Shown piece after piece: positions 45,848-58,086 of a stretch of DNA of 64,000 bases. Location of the stretch: positions 223,958,628-224,022,627 of the forward strand of contig NC_053040.3 of assembly GCF_002575655.3 (NCBI RefSeq), given 5' to 3'. The first letter of the stretch is position 1. Every line of letters starts with the position of its first letter. The notes beneath the pieces were generated by a model. The model was not told the origin of the DNA. It made no database searches and worked only from the letters and a program-made list of their open reading frames with translations. The stretch is from Aegilops tauschii subsp. strangulata. Lineage: Eukaryota > Streptophyta > Magnoliopsida > Poales > Poaceae. A program made the translations under genes and the position numbers.

Positions 45848-48800
45848 TTATGATGCCCGCTGAGTTGAAGTCTCCGGCTCATTCCTATCCTCTCCTCCGG
45901 CTGATCCCAAGACCTGGAAGGTTGATGACTTCCAGTCGATGCCTCTGAGAGCTTCGAATTGGGCTTCCTCGTCAATTAACCCGGCCGGGTCAATCTCTGG
46001 GGCGAAAGTGTGCTGGTGAGCCGGCGGGATCAAGTTGAGGGCTTCATAGCGAGGGGTTGGAATCCTCTGATTCTCTGCATCATAACCCGGCTGGTACTTG
46101 GTCAAATCTGTGTCATTCCCGATAAGGGTGGCCACCGGGCGTACCGCCTTCACGCAAGCCGTGAAGTCCTTCTGATCGAAAGCTGAGCCGTCTTCCTTCA
46201 GGCTTGGATAGCCAAGGGCGATGTCCGCCGGGTCTAACTCCGGCAGGAATGCCTTGGCCCGGCTCAGCACGGCGATCGCTCCGGCCCTCGCAGAGGCCCG
46301 TCGCAGCTCTTGGATCCGCTGAGGCAGAACGGCGAGCCGGCGTAGGACTTCTGCCAGGTGAGTCGGCACCTCGTTGGATAGGGCCACCACAGCTAAGGCA
46401 CGCTGTGACCCGGTGTAGAGCTGCTCCACCAGGGTATACACGGCCTTTAGCTTGGTGACCACGTCTGGTTGAGGTTGGCACTTCTGGGACCTGTTTAACA
46501 GAATCAGATAAGCTGGTGACAAGGATGAATCATGAGATATAAACATTCTAAACTTGATGAAAGCCGGTGAGGCGACTTACCGAAGATGGCGGCCACCATT
46601 TGGGAAACCTGGTGCTTTAGGCCGGAGAGCTCGGCGGTCTTCTCAGAGAGAGCCTTCTCCGCCTGTTCTGCCCGGGTCACCAGTGCGGCCTTCTCTTCGG
46701 CCCAGGCTTTCCGCTCAGCATCAAATTCTGTCTTCAGCTTCTCTTGAGCGGCGATGCTGGATACAAACTTGGCGTTTGCCTTCCGGGTCTCCATCTCCCG
46801 TGTCTTCAGCCGGCTCTTGAGATCCGCAAGGTCCGCCTCTAGCTTCTTGCCAACAGCCTGCATACATTTCCGGGTTATTAACAGTCATTATATAAGTCCC
46901 AAGCGTTTTCCAAGCAAAGACACTTGGCACTTGGGGGCTAATGCATATTGAACGTATCTATCTACATACTGCCGGCTCAATTGAGTAAGCCGGAACCTAA
47001 GTCTACAACATATTCACTCATAAGTCGTCGACTTGGGGGCTATCATGGCAAAGGTAACTATGCAGTAAGTAAGAGGTCAGCAGAATGATACCTCAGATTT
47101 TTGCTGGATCTGGGTCACCATGGCGACCTCTGCGTCCCGGCTCTTGTGCACTTGGCTTATGTAGCCAGAGACGAGCTCTCCAATGCTCAAGTTGGTGTAG
47201 TCAGAGAGGTCCAGGTTCACCCGGTGGGGCGGCAGCAACTCCCCCTTAGCGGAGCACTTGGCCAGCACGGTAGGTCTCCCCGGCTCAACGAACTCCGTCC
47301 GGGTGATTTCCACGTCCGGGTCGTCTGCTGGTGGAGCTGAGCCGGAGGCCTCCGGGTTAATAGAAGCTTCGGTTGTTGCCTTGGTAGTCGGGGCAGTGGC
47401 CTCAGGTGCCGTGTCCATTGGAGTGGTAGCTTCGGGAGCGGAGGCAGCTGGCGGTTTTTGAGCCGTCACTTCCGGTTCAGGCAAATCCGGTACTCCGGCT
47501 GACTTGGTCTTCTTCGCTCTTTTGGTGAGCTTTGCCTGGGCGCTGAAAGGACAGAAACGTTAAGCACAAGAAGAGTAAGTACAGACAAATATAATATGAG
47601 ATGGTTGTCATTACCCGGGCACGGTCTTGAAAGTCGGAAGACTCGACTGCATAGAGTCGCCCGAAGAGGGGGAGGTCTCCTGATAATTGGAGTCAGAGGA
47701 ATTGAGTGGCTGACGGATAACACCCGCCAACGGATGAAAAGGGTATAAGTGGGAAAAAACCTCAGTTCGGCGCTTCCTTGTTGCGTCGGGTAACCCGGCG
47801 GAGAGGTCGGTGTCCTTGTTGGTCCGGGTATGACGCCGGCTTTCATGAACCTGTCGCTTCAAAATAAATTGAGGGTCTTGATAAGCTAAAGGATGTGAAA
47901 AGCTTACTTTCCGGGTTACCCTTCGGACTTTCAGCTGTGGCAAGGGCTCCGAGTCGGAGGAAAGTGACATTACCTCTTCAACCACCGGGTTACTGGCGCC
48001 AGTGTCATCCTGTCAATGAGCAAGTATTGATAAGACGGACAGCAAACAACCAGTGAATATAGCAAGGGCTTAAAAGACTCAGGGGTTACCTCTGACTCGG
48101 AGCTGTCGCTTAATTGCATCAGCTCGGAGGCAGTAGGCCTGCTCCCTTTCTTGCGAGGGGCGGTTTTCTTGGCGGCTTTCTTCCCCTTCCTGGCCTTCTT
48201 GGCCGCCTCATGGTCATATTTGACCCGCCAGAACTTATCATCAGCCTGAAAAATACAATGATGAATTATTCAAACGGTTCAGATGAAGGTTACATGCAGA
48301 AGTAGATAAAAAGTTAAAGTCGGCGGCTTACCGCTGGGGCGGGGTTGGTCTTGCAGAAGGGAGCTAACCCGGTCCTTCCGCAGTCTGCCAGGCTCTCGTT
48401 TAACAGAGCCTTGGTCATCTCCTCTGCAATGTCTTCTGGAAGATCATTGCGGCTGTGTCTCTGAGGGTCATCCTTTCGTCCTGTGTACTCACACATTAAG
48501 CCGGGGCGGCGGCTCAATGGGATCACCCGCCATGAGATCCAGACCCGGACCAGGTCGATTCCGTTCAGACCATTGCCCAGGAGAGCTTTGATCTTGTTGA
48601 TAGTAGGGAGCAGGGGCTGACGCTCTGCTTGAGTCAGCTTGTCCGACAGTGGGTGAGTCGGCTCCAGACGTGTTGGGCGAAAGCCGGGCAGCGGACTTTC
48701 ATCAGCCGGGGACGTATCTTGGCAGTAGAACCAAGTCATGTTCCAGTCCTTCGGGTGGCTCGGCGGCTCTGCGTAAGGGAAAAGGCAGTCCCTACGCCCC

Positions 48801-49225
48801 TGGATGGAGATACCACCTAACTCCAGACTTGGCCCATTGGCGCACTCATTCTGACGGTTTAAGTAAAAAAGCTCTCTGAAGAGCAGCAGACTAGGTTCTT
48901 CTCCAAGGTAAACCTCGCAGAAGACTTGGAAATTGCAGATGTTGGACACTAAGTTGGGTCCTATATCTTGAGGCCGCAAGTTGAAGAAGTTGAGCACGTC
49001 CCTAAAAAACTTTGATCCGGGCGGTGCGAAGCCCCGGCTCATGTGATCCGCAAAAATCACTACCTCCCCATCCTTTGGTTGTGGCTTCTCTTCTGACGGG
49101 TCAGGGGCATGGTAGGACATGATGTCTTTCTTGGGCAGATATCCTGACTTAACAAAATCAGCTAGGGTCTCGTTGGTCACATTGGACCTCATCCAGTTGC
49201 AAGTAATGGGAGCTTTGGGAGGCAT
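45848..49225 (-). CDS. Spliced antisense gene of the Tat Gypsy (Transposase_28-like N-terminus)
   Basis: Six coding exons with GT-AG borders can be read on the minus strand: 49225-48332, 48245-48090, 48009-47615, 47542-47092, 46857-46581, 46490-45848. Phases agree at every junction (0, 0, 2, 0, 1). Exon 1 has NFFNLRPQDIGPNLVSNI and VYLGEEPSLLLFRELF, resembling the 'putative gypsy type transposon' family (PF04195). Exon 2 is lysine-rich, exons 3-4 acidic and proline/threonine-rich, exon 5 a coiled coil (EKLKTEFDAERKAWAEE), exon 6 helical, ending near TSTQRAS. Reading exon 6 needs one base that seems missing near 46467. Length is about 938 codons. Such antisense ORFs are known in Tat elements; their function is not. 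Confidence 0.75.
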
Positions 49226-50011
49226 GGTGAAAGTCGGCAGTCTATGACAAAAAGGAAAAAAAACGTCCGGGTTAATTATAAGCCGGAAAAGATCTACAGT
49301 TCAAAACTAAGGTGGCGGCTTATGAAGGGGACTAATGGTATATACTTAAGTACAGCGGGTTATTTAAGCCGCAGAGGCGTTCAGAATAAGTTGATTATTT
49401 ACGGCCTTATCATAGCTGAGCCGGAGGATTTGACGAAGCATGGCTCTCTTTAAACCGGAACTGTAAACCGCCGAGGCTCAAGGATTGCAATTTTTACTAA
49501 GTGTGGTAAAACAAGTTTCACACATCGCAGTGAAAATTTTGGATCAAAATGGTCGACTAACAGGAAAAATTCCTAGACCTAAAAACGGAGGCAGGGGAAG
49601 TTCTTGGGTTCGAACGAGGTTCTTATGCAGTACAAAGAAGGCTACTTGCGTGTGAAATGGATCTTAAACATCTACCGCAGTGGCTATGTGCAGAGCTAAG
49701 ATAAAAAAGGAGCAGTAAAAGTCGAGTCCACCAAGGGACGCGACGAACTACGAAGAACAGAGGATGAACTCCAGAGCTCTAATGCGGATCTACCCTATGA
49801 AGTGTCGAGGACTTACCGGTGCGGAGAGTCGCGGAGGTTGTCGCGTTTATCTGGACCGAGTCAGGGTGATGCAGCGGCCAAGAGCGACGACGGCGTGGAG
49901 CTCTGTTGCGGCGGAGACGGCGGCGGAGTTCGAGCAGGCACGGGGGCAGTGAGAGGAAGAAGACGAAGGAGAGAGAGGTGGCTGGAAGCCCGTCGGGCCG
50001 GCCTATTTATA
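49226..50011 (-). promoter_or_regulatory. Promoter, 5' UTR and leader intron of the antisense gene
   Basis: TATAAATA lies on the minus strand at 50011-50004. A C/T-rich leader follows, ending in CACCG before GTAAGT (donor at 49816-49815). An acceptor CATAG (AG at 49243-49242) behind a T-rich tract lies 16 bp before the ATG. So a 5' UTR intron of about 570 bp is predicted. The TATA box is inside the element, about 290 bp from the 3' LTR, separate from the LTR promoter. Confidence 0.6.
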
Positions 50012-50296
50012 AGGCGAGATCGTAAAGTGGGCGCGAGAATCAAGGAGACCATGGCGTGGTTATCTCCCCTCACAACGCCTCGATTTTCGGGATGGCAGTA
50101 AAGGAAAAGATCTGTTGCGGATCTGGCGGAGTAAAAAACGGGCTTGATGGAAGATGACGTCACGGCGGATTATTCGGAGTCCAGAGGATGACGTCACGCC
50201 GGGTTATGGCCTTCACATAAATGGTAAGCCGGAGATTTTTTCTGTCGAAAGAATTGAAGATTGACATGAGCCGGCTCAAATCAATCTGGGGCCTAA

Positions 50297-50815
50297 TGTT
50301 GAGGATATAGACCTTAGAGTCACCCGCCAGGAGGGGCCGGGTTACTCATATGGTCATTGCCAGAAGCCCGGCGCCAAGCTCAAAGACGGTGGGCCAAAGA
50401 TGGGCTTAAGACCCGGATATGGCTTAAGGCCCGTAGTTACAATCATTATTATGCTAGAACTCGTAGTGTAAGGCAATTATAGTTGAGAGTCCGAGCCGGA
50501 CACTCTTATGAGCCGGCCGGGACTCTGAGAGCTGCTGGGCATCAGCCTCCCTATATAAGGGGACGACCCGGCAGCGTTTTAGGGACAAGAACAATCTCAT
50601 CGAGAGCCGGGCATAGCAGTTTAGCTCCGTGGCGATCGTAACCCTAATCAATACCACCTCGACTGGACGTAGGCTTTTACCTTCACCGTAAGGGGCCGAA
50701 CCAGTATAAACCCTCGTGTTCCTTGTCCCGCATTAACCCCTTCAAGCTTCCTAGCTGCGATGGCTCCACGACTAAGTCCTAGCTCGAGGACATCTGCCGT
50801 GACAATTCCACGACA
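50297..50815 (+). mobile_element. 3' LTR of the Tat-lineage Gypsy
   Basis: 519 bp, same ends as the 5' LTR; eight substitutions, no indels. It is followed by the TSD ATAAT and then by Angela-type Copia sequence. The purine-rich CTGGGGCC just before it may be the polypurine tract. Confidence 0.95.
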
Positions 50816-50820
50816 ATAAT

Positions 50821-53800
50821 CGAGAAAATTCCTTAGTCCACTAGATACTAAGGATAAGTTCGACCGCTGTCATGTGATCCATTCCCGGATCACTATTGTA
50901 CCCCTTGACCAACTCATGGCAAGGCACACTTCATGTGCGGTACACAGCATAGCATACTGTAGAGCCTACGTCTAAAGCATAGGGGACGACCTTCGTCCTT
51001 TCTCTCTCTTCTACTGTGGTCAGGTCTTGAGTCTTACTCAATACTCACACCTTGTAACATAGCCAAGAACTCCTTCTTTGCTGATCTATTTTGAACTCTT
51101 TCAAAATCATGTCAAGGTGTGCGTTCTTTGAAAGTATCATCAGGCGTCTTGATCTATCTCTATAGATCTTGATGCCCAATATGTAAGCAACTTTATCCAG
51201 GTCTTCCTTTGAAAAACTCCTTTCAAACAACCCTTTATGCTTTCCAGAAATTTTACATCATTTCGGATCAACAATATGTCATTCACATATACTTATCAGA
51301 AATGTTGTAGCGCTCCCACTCACTTTATTGTAAATACAAGTTTCTAACAAACTTTGTATAAACCCAAAAACTTTGATCACTCCATCAAAGCATATATTCT
51401 GACTCTGAGATGCTTGCTCTAGTCCATGGAAGGATCACTGGAGCTAGCATACCTTTTAGCATCCTTAGGATCGACAAAACCTTTCTGATTGTATCACATA
51501 CAACCTTTCCTTATGAAAACTGGTAAGGAAACTTGTTTTGACATCCATCTGCCAGATTTCATAAATGCAGCTAATGCTAACATGATTCCGACGGACTTAA
51601 GCATCACTACGGATGAGAAAATCTCATTGTAGTCAACTCCTTGAACTTGTGAAAATACTTTGCCACAAGTCGAGCTTCATAGACGGTAACATTATCGTCC
51701 ATGTCCGTCTTCTTCTTAAAAATCCATTTATCTCAATGGCTTGCCGATCATCGGGCAAGTTCACCAAAGTCCATGCTTTGTTCTGATACATGGATCCTAT
51801 CTCGGATTTCATGGCTTCTAACCATTTGTCGGAATATGGGCCCACCATCGCTTCCCCATAGCTCGTAGGTTCAGTATTGTCTAACAACATGATATTTAAG
51901 ACAGGATCACGTACCACTCTGAAGTAGCACGCATCCTCATCGTCCTACGAGGTTTGGTAGTGACTTGATCCGAAGTTTCATGATCACCATCATAAGCTTC
52001 CACTTTAATTGGTGTAGGTGCCACAGGAACAACTTCCTGTGCCCTGCTACACACTAGTTGAAGTGACGGTTCAATAACCTTATCAACTCTCCACCATCCT
52101 CCCACTCAATTCTTTCGAGAGAAACTTTTCCTCGAGAAAGGACTCGTTTCTAGAAGCAATTACTTTTGCTTCCAGATCTGAAATAGGAGGTATACCCAAC
52201 TGTTTTGGGTATTCTTATGAAGATGCATTTATCCGCTTTGGGTTCGAGCTTATCAGCCTGAAACTTTTTCACATAAGCATCGCAGCCCCAAACTTCTAAG
52301 AAACAACAACTTAGGTTTCTCTAAACGGTGTCGTCTCAACGGAATTGCGTGGTGCCTCTTTTAAAGTGAATGTGGTTATCTCTAATGCCTAGCCCATAAA
52401 CGATAGTGGTAATTCGATAAGAGACATCATGGTATGCACCATATCCAATGATGTTCGGACACACCATCACACTGTGGTGTTCCAGGCGGTATTAATTGTG
52501 AAACACTTTCCACAATGTCTTAATTGTGTGCCAAACTCGTAACTCAGATACTCATCTCTATGATCATATCACAGACATTTTATCCTCTTGTCACGACGAT
52601 CTTCAACTTCACTCTGAAATTACTTGAACCTTTCAATAATTCAGACTTGTGTTTCATCAAGTAAATACACTCAGCATCTACTCAAATCATCTGTGAAGTA
52701 AGAACATAACGATATCCACTGCATGCCTCAGCACTCATTGGACTGCATACATCAAAATGTATTACTTCCAACAAGTTGCTCTCTTGTTCCATCTTACTGA
52801 AAACGAGGCCTTTCAGTCATCTTGCCCATGTGGTATGATTTGCATGTCTCAAGTGATTCAAAATCAAGTGAGTCCTAACGATCCATCTGCATGGAGTTTC
52901 TTCATACCAATAGACATGGTTCGCATGTCTCAATCTTTTCAAAAACGAGTGAGTCCAAAGATCCATCTACATGGAGCTTCTTCATGCGTTCTATACCAAT
53001 ATGACTCAAATGGCAGTGCCACAAGTATGTGGTACTATCATTACTATTTTATATCTTTTGGCACGAACATGTGTATCACTGCAATCGAGATTCATTTTAG
53101 GTGCAAGACCATTGAAGGTATTATTGAAATAAACAGAGTAACCATTATTCTCCTTAAATGAATAACTGTATTGCGATAAACATAATCCAATCATGTTTAT
53201 GCTCAACGCAAACACCAAATAACAATTATTTAGGTTTAACACCAATCTCGATGGTAGAGGGAGCATGCGATGCTTGATCACATCAACCTTGGAAACACTT
53301 CCAACACATATCGTCATCTCACCTTTAGCTAGTCTCCGTTTATTCCGCAGCTTTTATTTCGAGTTACTAACACTTAGCAACCGAACCAGTATCTAATACC
53401 TTGGTGCTGCTAGGAGTACTAGTAAAGTACACATTCATATAATGTATATCCAATATACTTCTGTCGACCTTGCCTGCCTTCTCATCTACCAAGTATCTAG
53501 GGTAGTTCTGCTTTAGTAACCGTTCCCCTCATTACAGAAGCACTTAGTCTCAGGTTTGGGTTCAACCTTGGGATTTTTCACTAGAGCAGCAACTGATTTG
53601 CCGTTTCATGAAGTATCCCTTCTTGCCCTTGCCCTTCTAGAAACTAGTGGTTTTACTAACCATCAACAGTTGATGCTCCTTCTTGTTTTCTACTTTCGCG
53701 GTGTCAAACATCGCGAGTTGCTCAAGGATCATCATGTCTATCCCTGATATGTTATAGTTCATCACGAAGCTCTAATAGCTTGGTGGCAGTGACTATGGAG

Positions 53801-55569
53801 AACCATCACTATCTCATCTGGAAGATTAACTCCCACTCAATTCAAGTGATTGTAGTACTCAGACAATCTGAGCACATGCTCAACGATTGAGCTTTTCTCC
53901 CTTAGTTTGCAGGCTTAAGAAACTTGTCAGAGGTCTCATACCTCTTGACGTGGGCACTAGTCTGAAATCCCAATTTCAGTCTTCGGAACATCTCATATGT
54001 TCTGCGACGTTTCAAAAATGTCTTCGGTGCCACAATTCTAAACCGTTAGCAGTACGCACTGAACTATCACGTAGTCATCAAAACATGTATGTCAGATGTT
54101 TCGCAACATCTACAGACGACGCTGAGGTTCAGCACACCGAGCGGTGCATTAAGGACATAAGCCTTCTGTGCAGCAATGAGGACAATCCTCAGTTTACGGA
54201 CCCAGTCCGCATAATTGCTACTATTAACTTTCAACTAAATTTTCTCTAGGAACATATCTTAAACAGTAGAACTAAAGTGTAAGCTATGACATAATTTCTA
54301 AAGACCTTTTGACTATGTTCATGATAATTAAGTTCATCTGATTAATGAACTCCCACTCAGATAGACATCCCTCTAGTCATCTAAGTGATACATGATCCGA
54401 GTCAAACTAGGCCGTGTCCGATCATCACGTGAGACGGACTAGTCATCATCGGTGAACATCTCCATGTTGATCGTATCTACTATAGGACTCATGTTCGACC
54501 TTTCGGTCTCGTGTGTTCCGAGGCCATGTCTGTACATGCTAGGCTCGTCAAGTCAACCTAAGTGTTTCGCATGTGTTCCGAGGCCATGTCTGTACATGCT
54601 AGGCTCGTCAACACCCGTTGTATTCGAACGTTAGAATCTATCACACCCGATCATCACGTGGTGCTTCGAAACAACGAACCTTCGCAATGGTGCACAGTTA
54701 GGGGGAACACGTCTCTTGAAATTTTAGTGAGGGATCATCTTATTTATGCTACCGTCGTTCTAAGGAAATAAGATGTAAACATGACAAACATCACATGCAA
54801 ATCATAAAGTGACGTGATATGGCCAATATCATCTTGCGCCTTTTGATCTCCATCCTCGAGGCGCGGCATGATCACCTTCGTCACTGGCATGACACCATGA
54901 TCTCCATCATCGTGTCTTCATGAAGTTGTCTCGCCAACTATTACTTCTACTACTATGGATAACGGTTAGCAATAAAGTAAAGTAATTACATGGCGTTTTC
55001 AATGACACGCAGGTCATACAATAAATTAAGACAACTCCTATGGCTCCTGCCGGTTGTCATACTCATCGACATGCAAGTCGTGATTCCTATTACAAGAACA
55101 TGATCAATCTCATACATCACATATATCATTCATCACATCCTTTTGGCCATATCACATCACATAGCATACCCTGCAAAAACAAGTTAGACGTCCTCTAATT
55201 GTTGTTGCATGTTTTACGTGGCTGCTATGGGATTCTAGCAAGAACGTTTCTTACCTACGCAAAAGCCTCAACGTGATATGCCAATTTCTATTTACCCTTC
55301 ATAAGGACCCTTTTCATCGAATCCGATCCGACTAAAGTGGGAGAGACAGACACCCGCTAGCCACCTTATGAAACTAGTGCATGTCAGTCGGTGGAACCTG
55401 TCTCACGTAAGAGTACGTGTAAGGTCGGTCCGGGCCGCTTCATCCCATGATGCCGCCGAATCAAGATAAGACTAGTAACGGCAAGTAAATTGACAAAATC
55501 GACGCCCACAACTACTTTGTGTTCTACTCGTGCATAGAAACTACGCATAGACCTAGCTCATGATGCCAC
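50821..55569 (-). pseudogene. Decayed gag-pol of the Angela-type Copia
   Basis: On the minus strand, reverse transcriptase fragments are clear: EPTSYGEAMVGPYSDKWLEA (about 51800-51865) and VAYILGIKIYRDRSRRL (about 51140-51190). An integrase-end fragment (WGCDAYVKK-like) is near 52260-52290. Further right the gag and integrase regions are only recognisable by position, with many stops and frameshifts. 54500-54610 holds a tandem duplication of about 72 bp (GTGTTCCGAGGCCATGTCTG). GTGGCATCATGAGC next to the 5' LTR is a degenerate tRNA-Met primer site. Confidence 0.8.
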
Positions 55570-57292
55570 TGATGGGGAACGTAGCAGAAATTCAAAATTT
55601 TCTACGCATCACCAAGATCAATCTATGGAGTTTACTAGCAATGAGAGGGAAGGAGTGCATCTACATACCCTTGTAGATCGCGAGCGGAAGCGTTCAAGAG
55701 AACGGGGTTGATGGAGTCGTATTCGTCGTGATCCAAATCACCGATGATCCTAGCGCCGAACAGACGACACCTCCGTGTTCAACACACGTACGGAGCAGCG
55801 ACGTCTCCTCCTTCTTGATCCAGCAAGGGGGGAGGAGAGGTTGATGGAGATCCAGCAGCACGACGGCGTGGTGGTGGAAGTAGCGGGATTCCAACAGGGC
55901 TTCGCCAAGCGCTGCGGGAGGAGGGAGATGTGTCACGGGAGGGAGAGGGAGGCGCCAGGGCTTCCGTATTGCTGCCCTCCCTCCCCCCACTATATATAGG
56001 GCCAAGGGAGAGGGGGGGCGCAGCCTTGGCCCTTCCTCCATGGAAGGGTGCGGCCAGGGAGGAGTCCATCCTCCCCAAGGCACCTCGGAGGTGCCTTCCC
56101 CCTTTAGGACTCTCCCTTTCCCTTATCTCTTGGCGCATGGGCCTCTTGGGGCTGGAGCCCTTGGCCCATATAGGCCAAGGCGCACACCCCTACAGCCCAT
56201 GTGCCCCCCGGGGCTGGTGGACCCCCTTGGTGGACCCCCGGACCCATTTCGGCACTCCCGGTACAATACCGATAATGCGCGAAACTTTTCCGGCGACCAA
56301 AATAAGACTTCCCATATATAAATCTTTACCTCCGGACCATTCCGGAACTCCTCGGGACTTCCGGGATCTCATCCTGGACTCCGAACAACTTTCGGGTTAC
56401 CGCATACTAATATCTCTATAACCCTAGCGTCACCGAACCTTAAGTGTGTAGACCCTACGGGTTCGGGAACCATGCAGACATGACCGAGACGTTCTCCGGC
56501 CAATAACCAACAGCGGGATCTGGATACCCATGTTGGCTCCCACATGTTCCACGATGATCTCATCGGATGAACCACGATGTCGGGGATTCAATCAATCCCG
56601 TATACAATTCCCTTTGTCAATCGGTATGTTACTTGCCCGAGATTCGATCGTCGGTATCCCGATACCTTGTTCAATCTCGTTACCGGCAAGTCTCTTTACT
56701 CGTTCCGTAACACATCATCCCGTGATCAACTCCTTGGTCACATTGTGCACATTATGATGATGTCCTACCGAGTGGGCCTAGAGTTACCTCTCCGTTTACA
56801 CGGAGTGACAAATCCCAGTCTCGATTCGTGCCAACCCAACAAACACTTTCGGAGATACCTGTAGTACACCTTTATGGCCACCCAGTTACGTTGTGACGTT
56901 TGGTACACCCAAAGCATTCCTACGGTATCCGGGAGTTGCACAATCTCATGGTCTAAGGAAATGATACTTGACATTAGAAAAGCTCTAGCAAAACGAACTA
57001 CACGATCTTGTGCTATGCTTAGGATTGGGTCTTGTCCATCACATCATTCTCCTAATGATGTGATCCCGTTATCAACGACATCCAATGTCCATGGTCAGGA
57101 AACCGTAACCATCTATTGATCAACGAGCTAGTCAACTAGAGGCTTACTAGGGACATGGTGTTGTCTATGTATCCACACATGTATCTGAGTTTCCTATCAA
57201 TACAATTCTAGCATGGATAATAAACGATTATCATGAACAAGGAAATATAATAATAACCAATTTATTATTGCCTCTAGGGCATATTTCCAACA
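55570..57292 (-). mobile_element. 5' LTR of the Angela-type Copia
   Basis: 1723 bp, the partner of 35673-37394, with a TATATATAG box on the minus strand near 55990-55998. It is followed by the TSD TCTGG. Confidence 0.95.
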
Positions 57293-57297
57293 TCTGG

Positions 57298-57704
57298 CTA
57301 TGGCTATGTCAAATGAACTCGGTGGTGCCGGATAGATCAAATCGATGGGGTCGAGTTTGACTTTAGGTTTAGGACATATGTGGAATTGAGAAAGTGGTTG
57401 AGGGCTTTTGGAGCATATCACTAAGCATTTTGAGCAAGCAAGCCATTAAGCAACACCTCATCCCCTTTTAATAGTATTGGCTTTTCCTATGGACTCAATG
57501 TGATCTTGGATCACGAAAATGAAAATGTAGAGTCTTGAGCTTTTGCCAATATATGTCCTTAGCATTTTGAGGGGTCCACATCTCTAGTCCATGCCATGCC
57601 AATCATTGAACTTTCTGAAATGATCATCTTGAAAGAGTATTAGTTCAATGAGCTATATGTTGTTAAGAATTACCAAAACCACCCAGCGATTAGTTGCACT
57701 TTCA
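57298..57704 (-). mobile_element. 3' LTR of the TGTAGG-type element, right part
   Basis: This continues the LTR interrupted at 35672. On the minus strand the LTR begins here with TGAAAGTGCAACTAATC, directly after a polypurine tract. Confidence 0.75.
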
Positions 57705-58086
57705 ATCTCCCCCTTTTTGGTAATTGATGAAAACATATAGATCAAAGCTTCGACAAATGATAATAATAATGAAATACATCGTCGCTTTGAGAAGTATGTG
57801 ATAAGCAAGAGCTCCCCCCTAAATTTGTGCATTATTTAAAATTTGCTTGTGAATGCAAATGCACAATCGATTAGGATCATGGGTTACTCTTCCATGTCAC
57901 ACACATCTTGGTGGAGCGCTCAAAATGATAGAATATGAAATATACACTCATCACCAAGACAAAGTGAATGATCATACATGAGAGATAGAGAATATCATTA
58001 TGCAAGCACAAATATTAAAGTATGATATGATCAAGCACGTGACCATACAACTATCTCACACACACAACCATAGAGTATCATCCAAG
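57705..58086 (-). other. Internal region of the TGTAGG-type element with polypurine tract
   Basis: ATCTCCCCCTTTTTGG (57705-57720) is CCAAAAAGGGGGAGAT on the minus strand, a clear polypurine tract. The rest has no ORF. It is cut at 58086 by another LTR, with CCAAG (58082-58086) as expected TSD. Confidence 0.7.

Larger units (their letters stand above)
37787..50815 (+). mobile_element. Tat-lineage Gypsy element with TSD ATAAT
   Basis: Two 519-bp LTRs enclose gag, protease, RT, two RNase H regions and integrase on the plus strand, then a spliced antisense gene. ATAAT flanks both ends (37782-37786 and 50816-50820). The LTRs differ at 8 sites, so it is younger than the Copia it interrupts. A second, archaeal-type RNase H and an antisense ORF downstream of integrase are hallmarks of Tat-lineage elements such as Grande and RIRE2. 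The polyprotein has about five stops and four frameshifts. Confidence 0.95.
35673..57292 (-). mobile_element. BARE/WIS/Angela-type Copia element with nested Gypsy
   Basis: Two LTRs (35673-37394 and 55570-57292) are flanked by TCTGG on both sides (35668-35672 and 57293-57297). Without the nested Gypsy and its TSD copy the element is about 8.6 kb, the normal size for this family. The LTRs differ at roughly 38-40 sites in 1720 (about 2.2%). The internal region is too decayed to be autonomous. Confidence 0.95.
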
